Positions 21,890 through 34,900 of a stretch of DNA of 64,000 bases are shown here, in pieces. Both the position numbers and the translations under genes were made by a program. Source of the stretch: Podospora pseudocomata (taxonomy: Eukaryota > Ascomycota > Sordariomycetes > Sordariales > Podosporaceae). The notes beneath the pieces were generated by a model, which saw only the letters and a list, made by a program, of their open reading frames with translations, was not told the DNA's origin and did no database searches. The DNA lies in assembly GCF_035222375.1 (NCBI RefSeq), contig NC_085888.1, positions 558,001 through 622,000 of the forward strand, read 5' to 3'. How positions within the stretch are numbered: the first letter of the stretch is position 1; the number at the start of each line of letters is the position of its first letter.

Positions 21890-23218
21890 GGTTTGATGAT
21901 TGTGGTCGGGTTGGAATTGGTGGGAGAGATGCCCAGCAGCCAGCTACCGAGTGGTGGGCAAAAAAGAGAAGATGAGCGACGGATTAGAAATCGCCACAAC
22001 GAGGCGGCGCGCGCATCAACTTGGGAGGAGCGCAAGGCCCTCAGCGCATCAAAAAGAAGATATTCGCAAGTCGGTAGCTATTCTCCTGGATGCGGAAAGG
22101 AGTGGGTGTGTATGTAATGGCGAAATGAATGGAAAAGTCGCGATTCGTGAGTCGCTGGGCTTTGGAGGCGGCGACTGGTGATGGTTTGTTGCTGGACGTC
22201 GTCGCCTTCCCCAGTGGAATTTCTACTGGCTGGAGAGGCTGAAGGTGCGGCAGGCACACCGCTAATCCCGGTTGGGTCAAAGCGCAGGGACCACGTCGAC
22301 AGCTCTTTGTGCTGCACGTGATCACGCATCAAGTTCACTTCATTCTTGGCCCCACCAAAAACCGCGAATTTTCACGCGTCTTATCTTAACTTGTCGCCTT
22401 TGGCCCCTGCTCCCTCAAATGCAGTCAGATGCCGAGAAACCCATCATTGACGTGTCGGTCCACGAACACAATCTACCATGTTGCCATATCGAGGCACAAA
22501 GCCTCAATGTGTGTCCAATCAATATCGCACTGCATGAGAATAAAACATCATCCAGTCTCTTCCTCGAATTTCTATCTGTCACTGAGTGAGAGCTTCCCTC
22601 CTCAGTCAATCAACCGATTCGTTTTCATTCTTTTTTCCAGTGAGCAACCAGAGCCACTTTCTTCTTTCTGAGGCTCTTTTACATTGACCTCGGTGCATCT
22701 GTCGTTACATGGGCTCCACTCACCTTGGGGGTCGGTGTTGATCAGAACTACTGTCTGTGTCATTGTTGCACGTTTGACTTCTCATGATTTGGTGTCTCTC
22801 GGGTCAAGCATGTTGGGCCATCATCCTTTGTCAGTTCATTTCCCTCAAAACCATCACATTTATCAATCCTGTCACTCTGATCTCTACCGGGAAAACCCTC
22901 CTCATTCCGTTACAGAGAGCCAGTCAACTGGGTCGAGTATCACCGTCGAAACAAACAACTCTGTGGTGCTCGGTGGTACTCGGTGGTACATTGCCGCCTC
23001 TATTTGACCGAGGACGGAACCAACCGGCCATCCAGCTCAATGAGACTATTTGTGCACTTTTACAACTTTTGCCAGCTGCTTCCTGTGGACAAGCAGATTA
23101 TCTCTGGACATACCTTATGCAGTCTCTTAACAACAATATTATACCCTCCAACAGCTTGGCACATCAATTTTCGCCCGTAATGCCAATGCCTTCCATATGC
23201 AATCAAGCATTACATCAT

Positions 23219-23225
23219 GGCTAAA
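23219..23225 (+). promoter_or_regulatory. GGCTAAA, possible XlnR/Xyr1-type site
   Basis: GGCTAAA lies about 530 bp before the GH45 ATG and matches the published XlnR/XLR-1 consensus. A 7-mer is expected by chance, so this is weak support. Confidence 0.2.
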
Positions 23226-23474
23226 ACCAAGCAGCATATTTCTTGTCGTCGAAAAACAAGTCGTTGCGCGGCCTACGTCCCGTGGGGGAAATCGTTCCCG
23301 GCATTCCGACTGCGTGGAGCAGCGACCCGCAGCGTTACATTACCCATCGTCCGCTATCCCCTTCCGGGCTTGCTCACGGCCCAGGTTCCGGGAATGCGGA
23401 GCGCCACCGTTTCAGTCAAACTGGGAGGCGGCTCGGCACTGACTTGGCCCTGAAACCTCGACCCGAGATTTTCG

Positions 23475-23480
23475 GTGGGG
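23475..23480 (+). promoter_or_regulatory. GTGGGG, possible CreA site
   Basis: GTGGGG fits the carbon-catabolite repressor consensus SYGGRG, about 270 bp before the GH45 start. A second match, CCGGGG, is at 23630-23635. Binding is inferred from consensus only. Confidence 0.2.
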
Positions 23481-23748
23481 TGACTACCCCATGGAGCCCT
23501 GCTCCGTGATGTTTACTCGGTGACACAGGCTCGCCTGTTCCCGTCGATCGGATGGCTCGTCCAATCTGCCGTTGAGAGACCTTGCTTGTGGCGTGGGTTA
23601 CGCTTGGTCCTGGGTTCTATGAGCTAAGACCGGGGGGGAAAGGAGGTGAGCAAGTATATCAAGATGGTCTTGCCCGGTGTTTTGGCCGTTTCCCTTTCGT
23701 CATCACCACCACCATTCTCCTGCTATCCTCTTTTGACCAGTAGTCAAG

Positions 23749-24711
23749 ATGCGTTCCTCAGCTGTTCTTCAGACTTCTCTCCTTGCTGTCCTGCCTCTTG
23801 CCGTTCAGGCTCAGGGCACCTCTGGGTCTGGCAAGTCTACCAGATACTGGGACTGCTGCAAGCCATCATGTGCCTGGCCAGGTAAGGCGGCGGTCAACAG
23901 ACCCGTCTTTGCCTGTGACGCCAACTTTCAGCGCATTTCCGACTCTGGTGTTGCCTCTGGCTGCAATGGTGGCTCTGCCTACTCGTGCGCTGACCACAGT
24001 GCCTGGGCCATCAACGACAACCTCTCCTATGGCTTCGCTGCCACTGCTCTGAGCGGGGAATCCGAAGCTTCTTGGTGCTGTGCCTGTTACGAGTAAGCCT
24101 CTCCCCCTCTCCCGCCGTCTAACCCCTCACCACTAACATCTCCCAGACTCACCTTCACCGACGGCCCCGTCGCCGGCAAGAAAATGGTCGTCCAGTCCAC
24201 CTCCACCGGCGGCGACCTCGGAAGCAACCACTTCGACCTCAACATCCCCGGCGGCGGCGTCGGCCTTTTCGACGGCTGCAAGCCCCAATTCGGCGGCCTC
24301 CCCGGCGCCACCTACGGCGGTATCTCCGACCGCAGCCAGTGCGCCTCGTTCCCCGACGCCCTCAAGCCCGGGTGCAACTGGAGGTTTGACTGGTTCAAGA
24401 ACGCGGATAACCCGTCGTTTACCTTCAGACAAGTCCAGTGCCCGTCTGAGTTGACGGCGAGGAGTGGGTGCAAGCGGGATGACGATTCCCGGTTCCCGGT
24501 ATTTTCTCCCCCGGGAGGCGGCAGCCAGCCCCAGCCTCAGCCGACTAGCAGTGCGGCGCAGAACCCGAACCCGACTCCTAGCGCGGCGCCGGGTGGGTGC
24601 AGGGCTGCGAAGTATGCGCAGTGTGGTGGGCAGGGGTTTACGGGGTGCACTACTTGTGAGGCGGGGAGCACTTGCACTGCTAGCAATCAGTGGTATTCCC
24701 AGTGCCTATAA
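23749..24711 (+). CDS. GH45 endoglucanase with C-terminal CBM1 (two exons)
   Basis: Exons 23749-24092 and 24147-24711 join within Glu115 (54-bp intron, GTAAGC, ACTAAC branch, CAG) and give 302 residues. The signal peptide is [20 protein letters not shown] with A21. The GH45 core opens with [12 protein letters not shown] (catalytic base Asp35) and contains '[14 protein letters not shown]' (catalytic acid Asp145) plus 'WCCACYELTFT', very close to Humicola insolens Cel45A. A Pro/Ser/Gln linker leads to a family-1 cellulose-binding module in the last 37 residues ([14 protein letters not shown] ... WYSQCL). The enzyme is secreted and cuts internal beta-1,4 bonds of cellulose with inversion. It looks fully functional. 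Confidence 0.95.
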
Positions 24712-26223
24712 GCGGTAGAGGCCTGGGCCCGAGCTTCGTTACTTGGTTGGATGAGGTGGGCAGAGACTTGATGAATCATTCTTGTCTTTGTGGAAGGGTT
24801 TGGTTGGGTAGAAAAATTCTTTTCTTGGTATATATGATATATTACCCTAGCAATTTCGGTTTACGCTGCGTCGGTTTCTTTTTTATTTTTTTTTTTTCTC
24901 TTTTAAACAAAACAGTTCATCATTACCTTAGCCATTATCCATACCTGTATATTGGAAGGCTTATTCCATACAATGCAAACTATCACACAGTGGACGCCGT
25001 GCATTGTTCACAAAGCAGTGCGTGTTTATAGTGTAAATAATGTAAATGAAGAATAAGAAGAAAACCCACAGGAAAGAGTGTTCGTTTTAAGTGTTACACG
25101 TTCCTGTTAGCTCTTTATCTTCCATCCAAGCGCCCTCGGGAAATGACTACCGTCTCCGTATTCCCGCTGGCCCCGAATGTCTCCATCGGAAATTTTGATG
25201 TCTCTCCTGTTGGCACACACATCAGCCTTTCTTATTTGTTGGGGCCGACTTCCCGTTACACCAGTCCCTGAGTAGCTCATCCTTTTGTTTACCCATCCTT
25301 TTCTCTGCCAAGCGGATTATGTATATCATCCAGCTCCCAAAATTTCCTAGCAGCTCCTTGTGAATGTCTCCTGCACGAAAATCCAGTAGAACAAGGTCAT
25401 CATCCTCAAAACCCATAATGTTTGTACCCTGCAGCTCCGGATGAATTCCCCATCTCGTCTTTCGGTGAAAAATAAAAAAAGAGTGAACACCCAGACTGTC
25501 ATTTCCAGGGAAATCCGATGCAGATTTCGGAAGACATACTGCCAAAAACTGAGGAAGATTTCTCTCCCGATCTTCTACATTCACACCTCAGACCTCCGAT
25601 GAACCTGAAGCATGTAAGCGCCGACAGAAAATAAAAATCGAAAATAAAACGGGCTGTAGCAAATATAGGTACTTCGGTACATCGAGCGTGTATTCTCAGG
25701 CTCTCAGGCGGAATGATGATGAAACATAACTCTTTGTATATCTGGATATTTACCACTCCGATCTTCGAAGCCGAATCAAGATCATATGTGTGCTATCGCA
25801 AGGAATGCGTTTTGCTAAGGATTCAGCTGAAAGACTGGATCACGTTTGGATGTCCGTGCGCGTTTGTGCCAGACTTGGCTCATCACTGCGGCACAGCCCA
25901 GGCCCTCACCTCAGGTATATAGTCGTTTGCTTTCTCTGGCCTAGCCACAAATCTCGGGTATTGGGATCTTTGATGTCGGGGTGATATACTATAGTCCTGT
26001 AAGATCTAGACAGCTTTTGGGATACCGGCGGTAGGGGGCTGAGAAGCTGAGGTGTAAGAGAACGAAACGATAGGGCAAAACGACGGCCTCCAAGGGATAT
26101 CTTCATGCACGCCAGCAAAGCAACGCCAATCACGATGCTTCCAGTATGCGCAGTTGACGCCAGCCGCTTGGGCACCAACGTCAGCAAAATGCCCGATGTG
26201 CGGGGTTGTCGACCTTTGGAAAC
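24712..26223. other. Intergenic region ending at the retroelement
   Basis: About 1.5 kb. The T-rich tract at 24880-24905 lies in the probable 3' region of the endoglucanase gene. The only longer frame is listed as a weak hypothetical gene. No repeats or RNA genes were recognised. Confidence 0.4.
25222..25584 (-). CDS. Weak hypothetical open frame
   Basis: A 120-residue open frame with a charged C-terminal half (RLAEKRMGKQKDELLRDWC) and an acidic 'GFEDDDLVLLDFRAGD' stretch. No family is recognised and no neighbours support it. It may be a chance frame or a remnant. Confidence 0.18.
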   Translation of the reverse strand: MNVEDRERNLPQFLAVCLPKSASDFPGNDSLGVHSFFIFHRKTRWGIHPELQGTNIMGFEDDDLVLLDFRAGDIHKELLGNFGSWMIYIIRLAEKRMGKQKDELLRDWCNGKSAPTNKKG

Positions 26224-26463
26224 TGTCAGACAGAAAAGGGTTCTGGTCAACCAAGCTGAATAGGAGCTCATGGAAGCTGAAACTGACGTAACCAGTTCAG
26301 CTGGACATGGTACCATTTGCCACCAATGCTGTCACCATGTATAGATATAATTGAGGTTCTCAGGCTTTGAAGGAACAGGAGCACACACAAGGACAAGCAA
26401 TACAATCACACTGTTGCAACCCCCATGATATTCACCCTCAAGAGTGCATCGTGTTATCTGACA
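26224..26463 (+). repeat. 5' LTR of the copia element
   Basis: 240 bp, starting TGTCAGACAG and ending TATCTGACA. It matches the 3' LTR base for base as far as can be judged by eye. A TATA-like stretch (TATAGATATAA) is inside. Confidence 0.92.
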
Positions 26464-29400
26464 ATTAAGAGTCTCATCCGCTCATCGCATCGCCTGCGCG
26501 CCGATTAGTCAGCCAACCCCAACAAGAAGCACATTCGACTCGCACTCTTGGATTCAATTCCAGTTCACCAAAACTCAACACAATGAACACAAACAACGAA
26601 AAGTCTGTTTTTCTGGCCAGCTCCGAAGACTGGGAGTCGTGGAACCTGCAGTTCCAAGCCCAGGCTGTGGCCGGGAGGCCTATGGAGTCACATTCAAGGG
26701 CTTACCCCGTTCCTCAATGAGCCTGTGGCTCCAGATCTTGCACACCACAAGCACAAGACCCTAGTCAATCGACTATTACAGCCAGGGCTCGTACGGAATC
26801 TGTAGCCGGCGACGATGAGGCTAGCCAAAGCAACCCTCCGATCACCATTGCAGACCTGACACCCGATGGCTTCCGCACCTACCAGATGGATTGGACGATT
26901 TACCAGGCCAACAAAAGGAATACAGCCAACAATTCGAAATCGTCAAGCAACTGAAGCAGTGGATGTTGAAGACCATCAGCCCACACTTTCAACTCACATC
27001 CTGTGATCCGATCGAGCCAGTTACGAAATGGTATTCGGCCCTGAAAGCACAAGCCGGAGTCAGTGACGACGAAGCTCTACGAAACGCTCGAGAAGCCTAC
27101 CGATTGGCCACAAAGCCACTGCTCCGAGCCCCCAGAGACCTGATCAACTGGTCTGAATCCTGGGAGCAAGCCATAGCTACAGCACAGCGAAAAGGGGTCC
27201 CTGAGGCCCTACACACAAAGACGTGGTTCTACGATTTTCTAGATGCAGTGAAGCCTGTTCTCGGCCACTGGGTTACATCTTACAAACTATCCAAAGCATC
27301 GCAGTTAACCCTGACCTACCGAATGGTAGCCAACGACTTTCGGGAGGAGGTGCGGCAATCGACGAAAGCCCGCATACCGGTTGGCAGCCGGATAGCAAAA
27401 GGCTCGTTCGGCCCCTCCTTTGCAGGCAAAGAAGCCAAAGATGCCAATCAGGAGGACGCTCTTGATAGCGAAGTCGAGCCTGGTAGTGATGGGGGGACAA
27501 AACAATGGCCAAAAAAACGACAGCGTGGCTCTGGGTCGAAGAACGGCGAAAGACTCAGAAAGAGGCGAAAAGCCTTGGGCACAGCCAACTCCCCAGAGGG
27601 CAGAAGACCTACAACCACATGCCCCTGTTGTGGCCAGTTCCACCATCTGGAAAAATGCTTCTACGCTTTCCCTGAACTAGCCCCTGAAGGCTTTGTTGAA
27701 AGGGAACACGTACGGATGAGGGTGAAAGAGGCCCTCTTAGATCCAGATCTTCAAAAGGAAGTTGAAAATCTGAAGAAAAAAAGAAGTCAAATTGACTAGG
27801 CCGGAATGTCGGCCGCTGCCCTGGCAGTTTTGTTGTATCAAAGGGAGCCTTCCACACAGCTGAGTACCCTTTGAAAAATTCTGCTATCCTTGATTCTGGA
27901 ACCACAATCCATGTCTTTAACCATATATCTAGATTTGCCAATTACATCAAGGCCCCAGCCGGCGATTTCCTCTGGGCTGGCGAACACCCAGTTCAAATTC
28001 ATGGATACGGAGATGTGGATATCCAGATTCAGGGATCACAACAACAAAGGCGGCCACGACAGCAAATACAACAACACTTTCTACGGCTTCGGAATACGGC
28101 CTACTGCCCTGGATTCGCTTGCAACCTTGTATCTCTACGACAATTACGAAAACAAGGCTTGTGGTGGGATAACAGTCCTGGCAATAACTGTGTTCGGAAG
28201 GCCAACAACTCTATCCTTTGCTATCTGACGGATCGATACGGCCAGTATGTTCTGGAAGACCTACCATCCACTGTCTCCAATGCAGCCTTCTTCTGCACCC
28301 GGCGCAATCGATTCAGCAGCTACACCCAGAAGCCACCAAACAAAGCCATTGCCAACCTCTGGCACCTACGGCTTGCCCACCCTGGCCCTCAGGCACTAGA
28401 ACAACTCGTCCATCACACGCGAGGAGTTCGAATCAAGGGGCCCACCACTGTCCAGTGCGATGCATGCGGAGTATCGAAGGCCAAGCGGCAAATCCAACGA
28501 CGACCGAGAGAGCACAACGAAGGCCCCGGTCTACGGCTTGCAATCGACTTCCATGACTTTGAGGAAGGTCTCAAGGGATACAGATACCTACTCCTAGTCA
28601 CAGACAGGTGGTCTGGCCTAGCCTGGGACTATTACCTCAAGGACAGAACCACAGAGTCCATCACAACAGCAATCTCCCACCTCTTTGGCTTTCTTCAACA
28701 CCAGTACCAACTGAAGCCCAGGATAGTCGAGTGCGATAACGAGTTTACGAAGCCAGTCCTCGAAGCATTCTTCAGTCGGCTATTTATCAAGGTCGAGCCC
28801 TCAGCACCCTATACACAAGCCCAGAATGGAGGGGCTGAGCGCTCAGGGGGTGTGATCAAGGATAAAATCCGATCCATGAGAGCCGGAGCCAAATTGCCAG
28901 CTGAATTGTGGCCTGAAATCTCCAGGGCTGCAGTTTATCTATACAACAGAACGCCGAAATACGACTACAACTGGAAGACTCCGTACGATCGATTCCACAC
29001 CTTCGTGGCCCACAGAGATGGATCAGTAGTAGAAGACCAGAAGCCGCACCAAGCACACCTTCGAGCCTATGGCTGCAAAGCCTTCGCCCTAACCACAGAC
29101 GCCCAGAGAAAGAGCAATCGGCTCCAGCGTTTGAATCCAAAGGCTTGGATTGGCTACTTGGTTGGATACAGCTCTACAAACATCTATCGAGTCTGGAATC
29201 CACTAGCCAATAGAATTGTCAGCACCAGGGATGTGATTTTCAACGAAGAAGAGCTCTTCAAAGGAGATATTGAAGCTCTGAAAGCCGACTGTTCGCACGT
29301 ACGGCTTGATGAATTGCAACAACTGCTTGCTGCAGTAGAAGAGCCAGAATTGGAACAACTACAACCCTCCGCAATAGAGGAAGACAGTGAGATTTATTCA

Positions 29401-31333
29401 GTCGATACAGAGGCTGATGCTGAAGTGGAAGGAGAAGACGCCGGAAGCGAGACACAACAGGAAGAATTCCCTACACCTGCGCTAGGTTTGAACCATATCC
29501 CACACCTTTGTTGTCTCCAGAGGCTGCCCTCCTGGCCGGAGCAATCCAGCAAGTCAACCACGCAGTCGTAGCCAGCACCACCGATTTCGAGCCCTGGATG
29601 GCTGCGTTCGCCGCAGGCCGACTGCTGCAGCCAGTGGAAAACCATGAAGGCCAAGCCATTACAAAGGCCGCAGTTCAACGGCTGGCTCGACGACCGAACG
29701 GCCTTCAAACCCTCCATGGCCAAAATCTACCTCCTTTGCCGAAATCACATCACCAACTGAAACACCACCCATTCGGCCCTCAATTTTTGCAAGCTGAAAA
29801 AGAGCACCTCCAAAGCCACGCACAGAAGCAATCTTGGTGCGAAGTGGATAGGTCGGATCCACAGGCACAAGGCCATCAAACCCTAGACTGTATGTGGGTT
29901 TATACCTACAAATTCAACCAGGACGGCACTTTCAAGAACTGCAAGGCTAGATTGGTAGTCAGAGGCGATCAGTAGAAGCCCACCGCACAAGAAACCTACG
30001 CAGCCACGCTGGCAGCCCGATCGTTCCGCACAATGATGGCTATTGCGGCCAGATTCGATCTTGAATTAGTTCAATACGACGCAGTCAACGCTTTCGTCAA
30101 TGCCAACCTTGAAGACACCATCTACATGCGAATGCCTCCTGGCTACCGAACCCCTGGAAAGATCCTAAGGCTAAAGAAGGCCTTGTATGGACTGCGCCAG
30201 TCTCCACTGCTTTGGCAAAAGGAACTCACCACGACCTTACAAACCTTGGGATTTCAGAGTGTTCCGCACGAACCATGCATTCTAATTCGGAATGGAATTC
30301 TGGTGTTCTTCTATGTTGACGACATTGTGTTTGCCTATCGAAAGAAGGATACAGCTGCAGCTCGAACCTTAGCATCACAACTGCGGCAAAGATACCAATT
30401 AACGGGTGGAAACGACCTCCAATGGTTCCTAGGGATTGAGGTTCTCAGAGATAGAACCAAAGGCCTGATTTGGCTTTCTCAGACAGCCTACTTCGACAAA
30501 ATCGTCACCCTGGCTAGCAAAGAAACCAACAGTACAAAGGTCAAGATCCCAATGGCTACAACAGAATTGCTGCCATACGAGGGCAAGGCCGAGCCTCGGT
30601 CGATCACGGCTTTCCAGCAAAAGACTGGATCCATCTTATACGCCGCAGTGGTTACCAGACCAGATATAGCATTTGCGGCATCACGGCTGGTTAGATTCAA
30701 CACCAATCCTGGACCACAACACCATAAAGCAGCCGATCAAGTGCTGCATTATCTCTATAACACTCGAACACTGGCGTTGAGGTTAGGGGGTGAAGACGAA
30801 TTTGTTGTTGCCAGCGATGCCTCATTTGCTGATAATTCGCTCGACCGGAAAAGCTCGCAAGCCTACACGATGAAGCTGTTTGGCGGCCTAATTGGATGGA
30901 GAGCCAATAAGCAAGACACAGTCACCACCTCAACCACCGAAGCTGAGCTCCTCGCCCTCGCACAAGCTACGAAAGAAGGGTTATTTATAAATCGTCTGCT
31001 TGACGAACTGAAAGTTCAACTAGATCAACACCACATTACCATTCAGTGTGATAACAAGCAAACCATTAGGCTGGTGACTGCAGAAATGGCTACTTTGCAA
31101 ACCAAGCTCCGGCATGTGGATATTCACAACCATTGGCTTCGACAGGAGGTCAACCGCAAAACGATAAAAATCGAATACACACCCTCAAACAGTATGACAG
31201 CTGACGGCTTGACTAAAGCTCTGAGCAGTCCACTCCACCAGCGTTTCCTCCAGCAAATAGGGGTCACAGAACCAAAGACCTAGATTCTAAATGGTATGGT
31301 CCAGATCCAGGCTCGGCTAGATCTGAGGGGGTG

Positions 31334-31573
31334 TGTCAGACAGAAAAGGGTTCTGGTCAACCAAGCTGAATAGGAGCTCATGGAAGCTGAAACTGACGTA
31401 ACCAGTTCAGCTGGACATGGTACCATTTGCCACCAATGCTGTCACCATGTATAGATATAATTGAGGTTCTCAGGCTTTGAAGGAACAGGAGCACACACAA
31501 GGACAAGCAATACAATCACACTGTTGCAACCCCCATGATATTCACCCTCAAGAGTGCATCGTGTTATCTGACA
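31334..31573 (+). repeat. 3' LTR of the copia element
   Basis: 240-bp copy of the 5' LTR. It is followed directly by GAAAC, the second copy of the target duplication, and lies about 330 bp before the NLR start codon. Confidence 0.92.
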
Positions 31574-31907
31574 GAAACAGCAACAATCGAACCTACCAAG
31601 TTTTGCACTACGTTTCTCAACAATCACTCGGGGCAAGTAACTCTTGTCTATGTCTGAGAGCTTATCCTGGTTTCAGCTACTGATTTGTTGAGCCTACTAG
31701 TTCCGTCCGTCTCCCACGCACCTGCTCGGCTTTTCCCGCTATCGAATAGTCATACAGGCAGACAACAGATTCCTTTTTGACTGCAAAGGCCTAAGGTATA
31801 TTCGTATTTTCACCGCTAAACACGTGAGGCAGCCAAAGAAGCCTCGCAAAAACCTTGCATGACCCATTCTCCATGCTACGAGAGCTGAGCTCGGCGGTTT
31901 TTCGACA

Positions 31908-34900
31908 ATGCGCCTCCTGGAACGCAATGATACCGGCGATGTCAGTTTGACGGGTGACATTCCCGACGACCAGGTCCCACCGTATGCGATACTTTCACAC
32001 ACATGGGGCGACGAAGAGGTCAGCTTTGAGGATGTATCGGACGGTACACGCAAGAACAAAAGAGGCTACTCTAAGATCCAGTTTTGCGGAGACCAAGCCG
32101 GGCGTGATGGACTGAAATTCTTCTGGATTGACACATGTTGCATCAATAAATCCGACTGCGATGAGTTTCAGGAGGCTCTCAACTCCATGTTCCGATGGTA
32201 CCGCAATGCGGCCAAATGCTATGTCTATCTCACAGACGTCTCAACCTACCAACAGGACGCCGACAGCAATCCCGATTGGGAATTGGCTTTTCGGAAATCC
32301 AGATGGTTCACTCGTGGGTGGACCCTCCAAGAGCTTATTGCGCCAACAGTTGTTGAATTCTTCTCCGAAGACCGCAAGCGCCTAGGAGACAAGAAGTCTC
32401 TCGCACAGCATATTCACAACACAACTGGCATTCCTCTAGAAGCTCTCCAAGCCAAGAAATTGTCCGATTTCAGCTTTGACGTACGTATGTCGTGGATTAA
32501 ACACCGCAGCACGACGCGCGAAGAAGATAGGGCTTACTGTCTATTCGGCATCTTTAACGTACAAATGCGGCTTCTATACGGCGAAGGAGAAGAAAGAGCA
32601 TTTGAGCGGCTGCGAGAAGAAATTAGCAAGCATGATCGCTGTCTGTCCAGTCTGCATTCTACCGACCCGCGCCTTGACAAGAAGCGCATCGAGGAGGCAA
32701 AGGGTGGGTTGCTTGATGACGCTTACCGCTGGGTTTTCGACACCCCCGACTTCCGCGGTTGGCATGACCAGTCAGAGAGCCGCCTTCTCTGGATTAAAGG
32801 AGATCCCGGCAAGGGCAAAACCATGTTGCTCTGCGGCATCATCAACGAGCTGGAGGGTGCCATTGTTGCAGAGGGGCACTGTCGCAACTTGGCCTATTTC
32901 TTCTGCCAAGCTACCGACTCGCGCATCAATAACGCCATTGCCGTGTTACGCGGCTTGATCTACCTTCTTGCCCACCAGCAGCCACGTCTCATCCCCCACA
33001 TACGCAAATACACGGATAAGGCTAAATCGCTTTCTGACGCAAATGCGTGGTTCGTCCTCTCGGATATTTTGGGGGGGATGCTAGGAGACCCAAACTTGAA
33101 GCCAACCTACCTGGTCATCGACGCTCTGGACGAATGCATAGGTGACTTGCCAAGACTTCTTAAATTTATCGTCGGGATGTCATCTACGTTTCCTTGTGTC
33201 AAGTGGGTCGTCTCTAGTCGCAACTGGCCGAACCTCGAGGAGAGCCTAGAAGCCGCGGAAAAGAAGATAAGGCTCAGTCTTGAGTTGAACGAAGAGTCTA
33301 TCTCCTCCGCTGTCAGCACATATATTCAGCATAAGATGGATGAACTAGCGCGGCTAAAGAGGTACAACGACAGAACAAAGAACGCTGTTCAACACCATTT
33401 GACCCGCAACGCAAACGACACATTCCTCTGGGTGGCTTTGGTCTGTCAAGAACTTACCAATGTTTCACGATCGAGGGTTCTTACTAAGTTGAACACGTTT
33501 CCACCTGGTCTTGATTCTCTCTACCAACGAATGATAGATCAGGTTCGCCGCTCGGATGAGCCAGATCTCTGTAAACAAGTTCTGGCGGTCCTCTCCATTA
33601 CTTACCGGCCTATCACAATACAAGAGCTAGCGCTCTTCGTGGATATACCCGAGGGCATCTCCGACGAACTGGAATTCATGACAGAGATAGTAGGACTCTG
33701 CGGCTCTTTTTTGACCCTTCGAGAAACCACCATTTATTTCGTCCACCAATCCGCAAAGGATTTCTTGCTGAGAGAAGCAGCTTATGGGGTTTTTCCTTCC
33801 GGGATAAAAGACATACACCATGCCGTCTTCTTGCAATCGCTACAAGTTATGTCCGGAACATTACGACGCGACATCTACAGCCTTGGCGCTCCGGGATCTT
33901 CCATCGACGACGCCAAGCTACCCGATCCAGACCCGCTGGCTGCACTAGGCTATGCTTGTATCTACTGGGTTGATCATCTCTGTGACTGGCAGGCAAGCGA
34001 CGATAGCAAGCACCCAGATATTTTCCAAGATGGTGGTATCGTCGATGGCTTTCTGAGACAGCATTACCTCCACTGGCTTGAAGCACTTTCACTTTGTAAG
34101 AGCATGCCACAGGGGGTACTTTCAATGGCAAACCTCGAAAGCATTCTTCAGGTAGGCTTTACCCAGTGATAGTATTATGTTATTAAGTGGTTCTAACAGG
34201 AGATTAGCACAGGTCGATTACGTCTCAATTACCGAGCCTGGTCGCTGACATGCACCGATTCGTTTTACACTGGAGATGGGTTGTTGAGAATCATCCTCTT
34301 CAAGTATACGCTTCAGCACTTGTGTTCAGCCCCGCCCGAAGTATAACAAGAGGCCTATTTAGGCATGAAGAACGGAAGTGAATTACTTCGGGGCCAATTA
34401 TAGAGGATAATTGGAATGCGTGCCGGCAGACGCTCGAGGGGCATCGCCATCACATCAACTCGGTAGCGTTCTCGCCCGATTCGAAGTGGGTTGCGTCAGG
34501 ATCACACGACAAGACCATTAAGATCTGGGATGCGGTTACGGGGTCATGTACGCAGACGCTCGCGGGGCATCGCGATTCGGTCATCTCGGTAGCGATCTCG
34601 CCCGATTCGAAGTGGGTTGCGTCAGGATCACGCGACAAGACCATTAAGATCTGGGATGCGGCCACGGGATCATGTACGCAGACGCTCGCGGGGCATCGCG
34701 ATTCGGTCATGTCGGTAGCGTTCTCGCCCGATTCGAAGTGGGTTGCGTCAGGATCATACGACAAGACCATCAAGATCTGGGATGCGGCTACGGGGTCATG
34801 TACGCAGACGCTCGAGGGGCATCGCGATATGGTCATGTCGGTAGCGTTCTCGCCCGATTCGAAGTGGGTTGCGTCAGGATCATACGACAAGACCATCAAG

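Larger units (their letters stand above)
21890..23748. other. Large intergenic region between rpb2 and the GH45 gene
   Basis: About 1.9 kb between two divergent genes. The part next to 21890 is the rpb2 promoter; the rest is the long upstream region of the cellulase gene, typical of strongly regulated secreted-enzyme genes. Only short frames of random character are present. Candidate binding sites are listed separately. Confidence 0.5.
26224..31573 (+). mobile_element. Ty1/copia LTR retrotransposon, broken, young insertion
   Basis: A 5350-bp element with two 240-bp LTRs (TG...CA ends) that look identical by eye, flanked by the 5-bp target duplication GAAAC (26219-26223 and 31574-31578). A purine-rich tract (GATCTGAGGGGGTG) precedes the 3' LTR. 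Parts in order are: a gag region with a CCHC-type zinc knuckle (about 26.6-27.8 kb), protease (LDSGTT motif, about 27.9 kb), integrase with zinc-binding N-terminus and core (about 28.3-29.3 kb), reverse transcriptase (YVDDIVFAY, about 30.0-30.7 kb) and RNase H (about 30.8-31.25 kb). Integrase before reverse transcriptase defines the copia order. The coding part is interrupted in a few places (about three or four), so this copy is probably not autonomous. The matching LTRs point to recent insertion. Confidence 0.92.

Noticed and set aside
24880-24905. T-rich run as a terminator
   Set aside because: Pol II genes do not end at simple T-runs; it is only A/T-rich 3' flanking DNA of the endoglucanase gene.
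34378-34403. Very short intron (GTGAAT...TATAG) removing the NLR stop
   Set aside because: At 26 nt it is too short for a fungal intron; the 63-nt alternative is kept only as a weak option.
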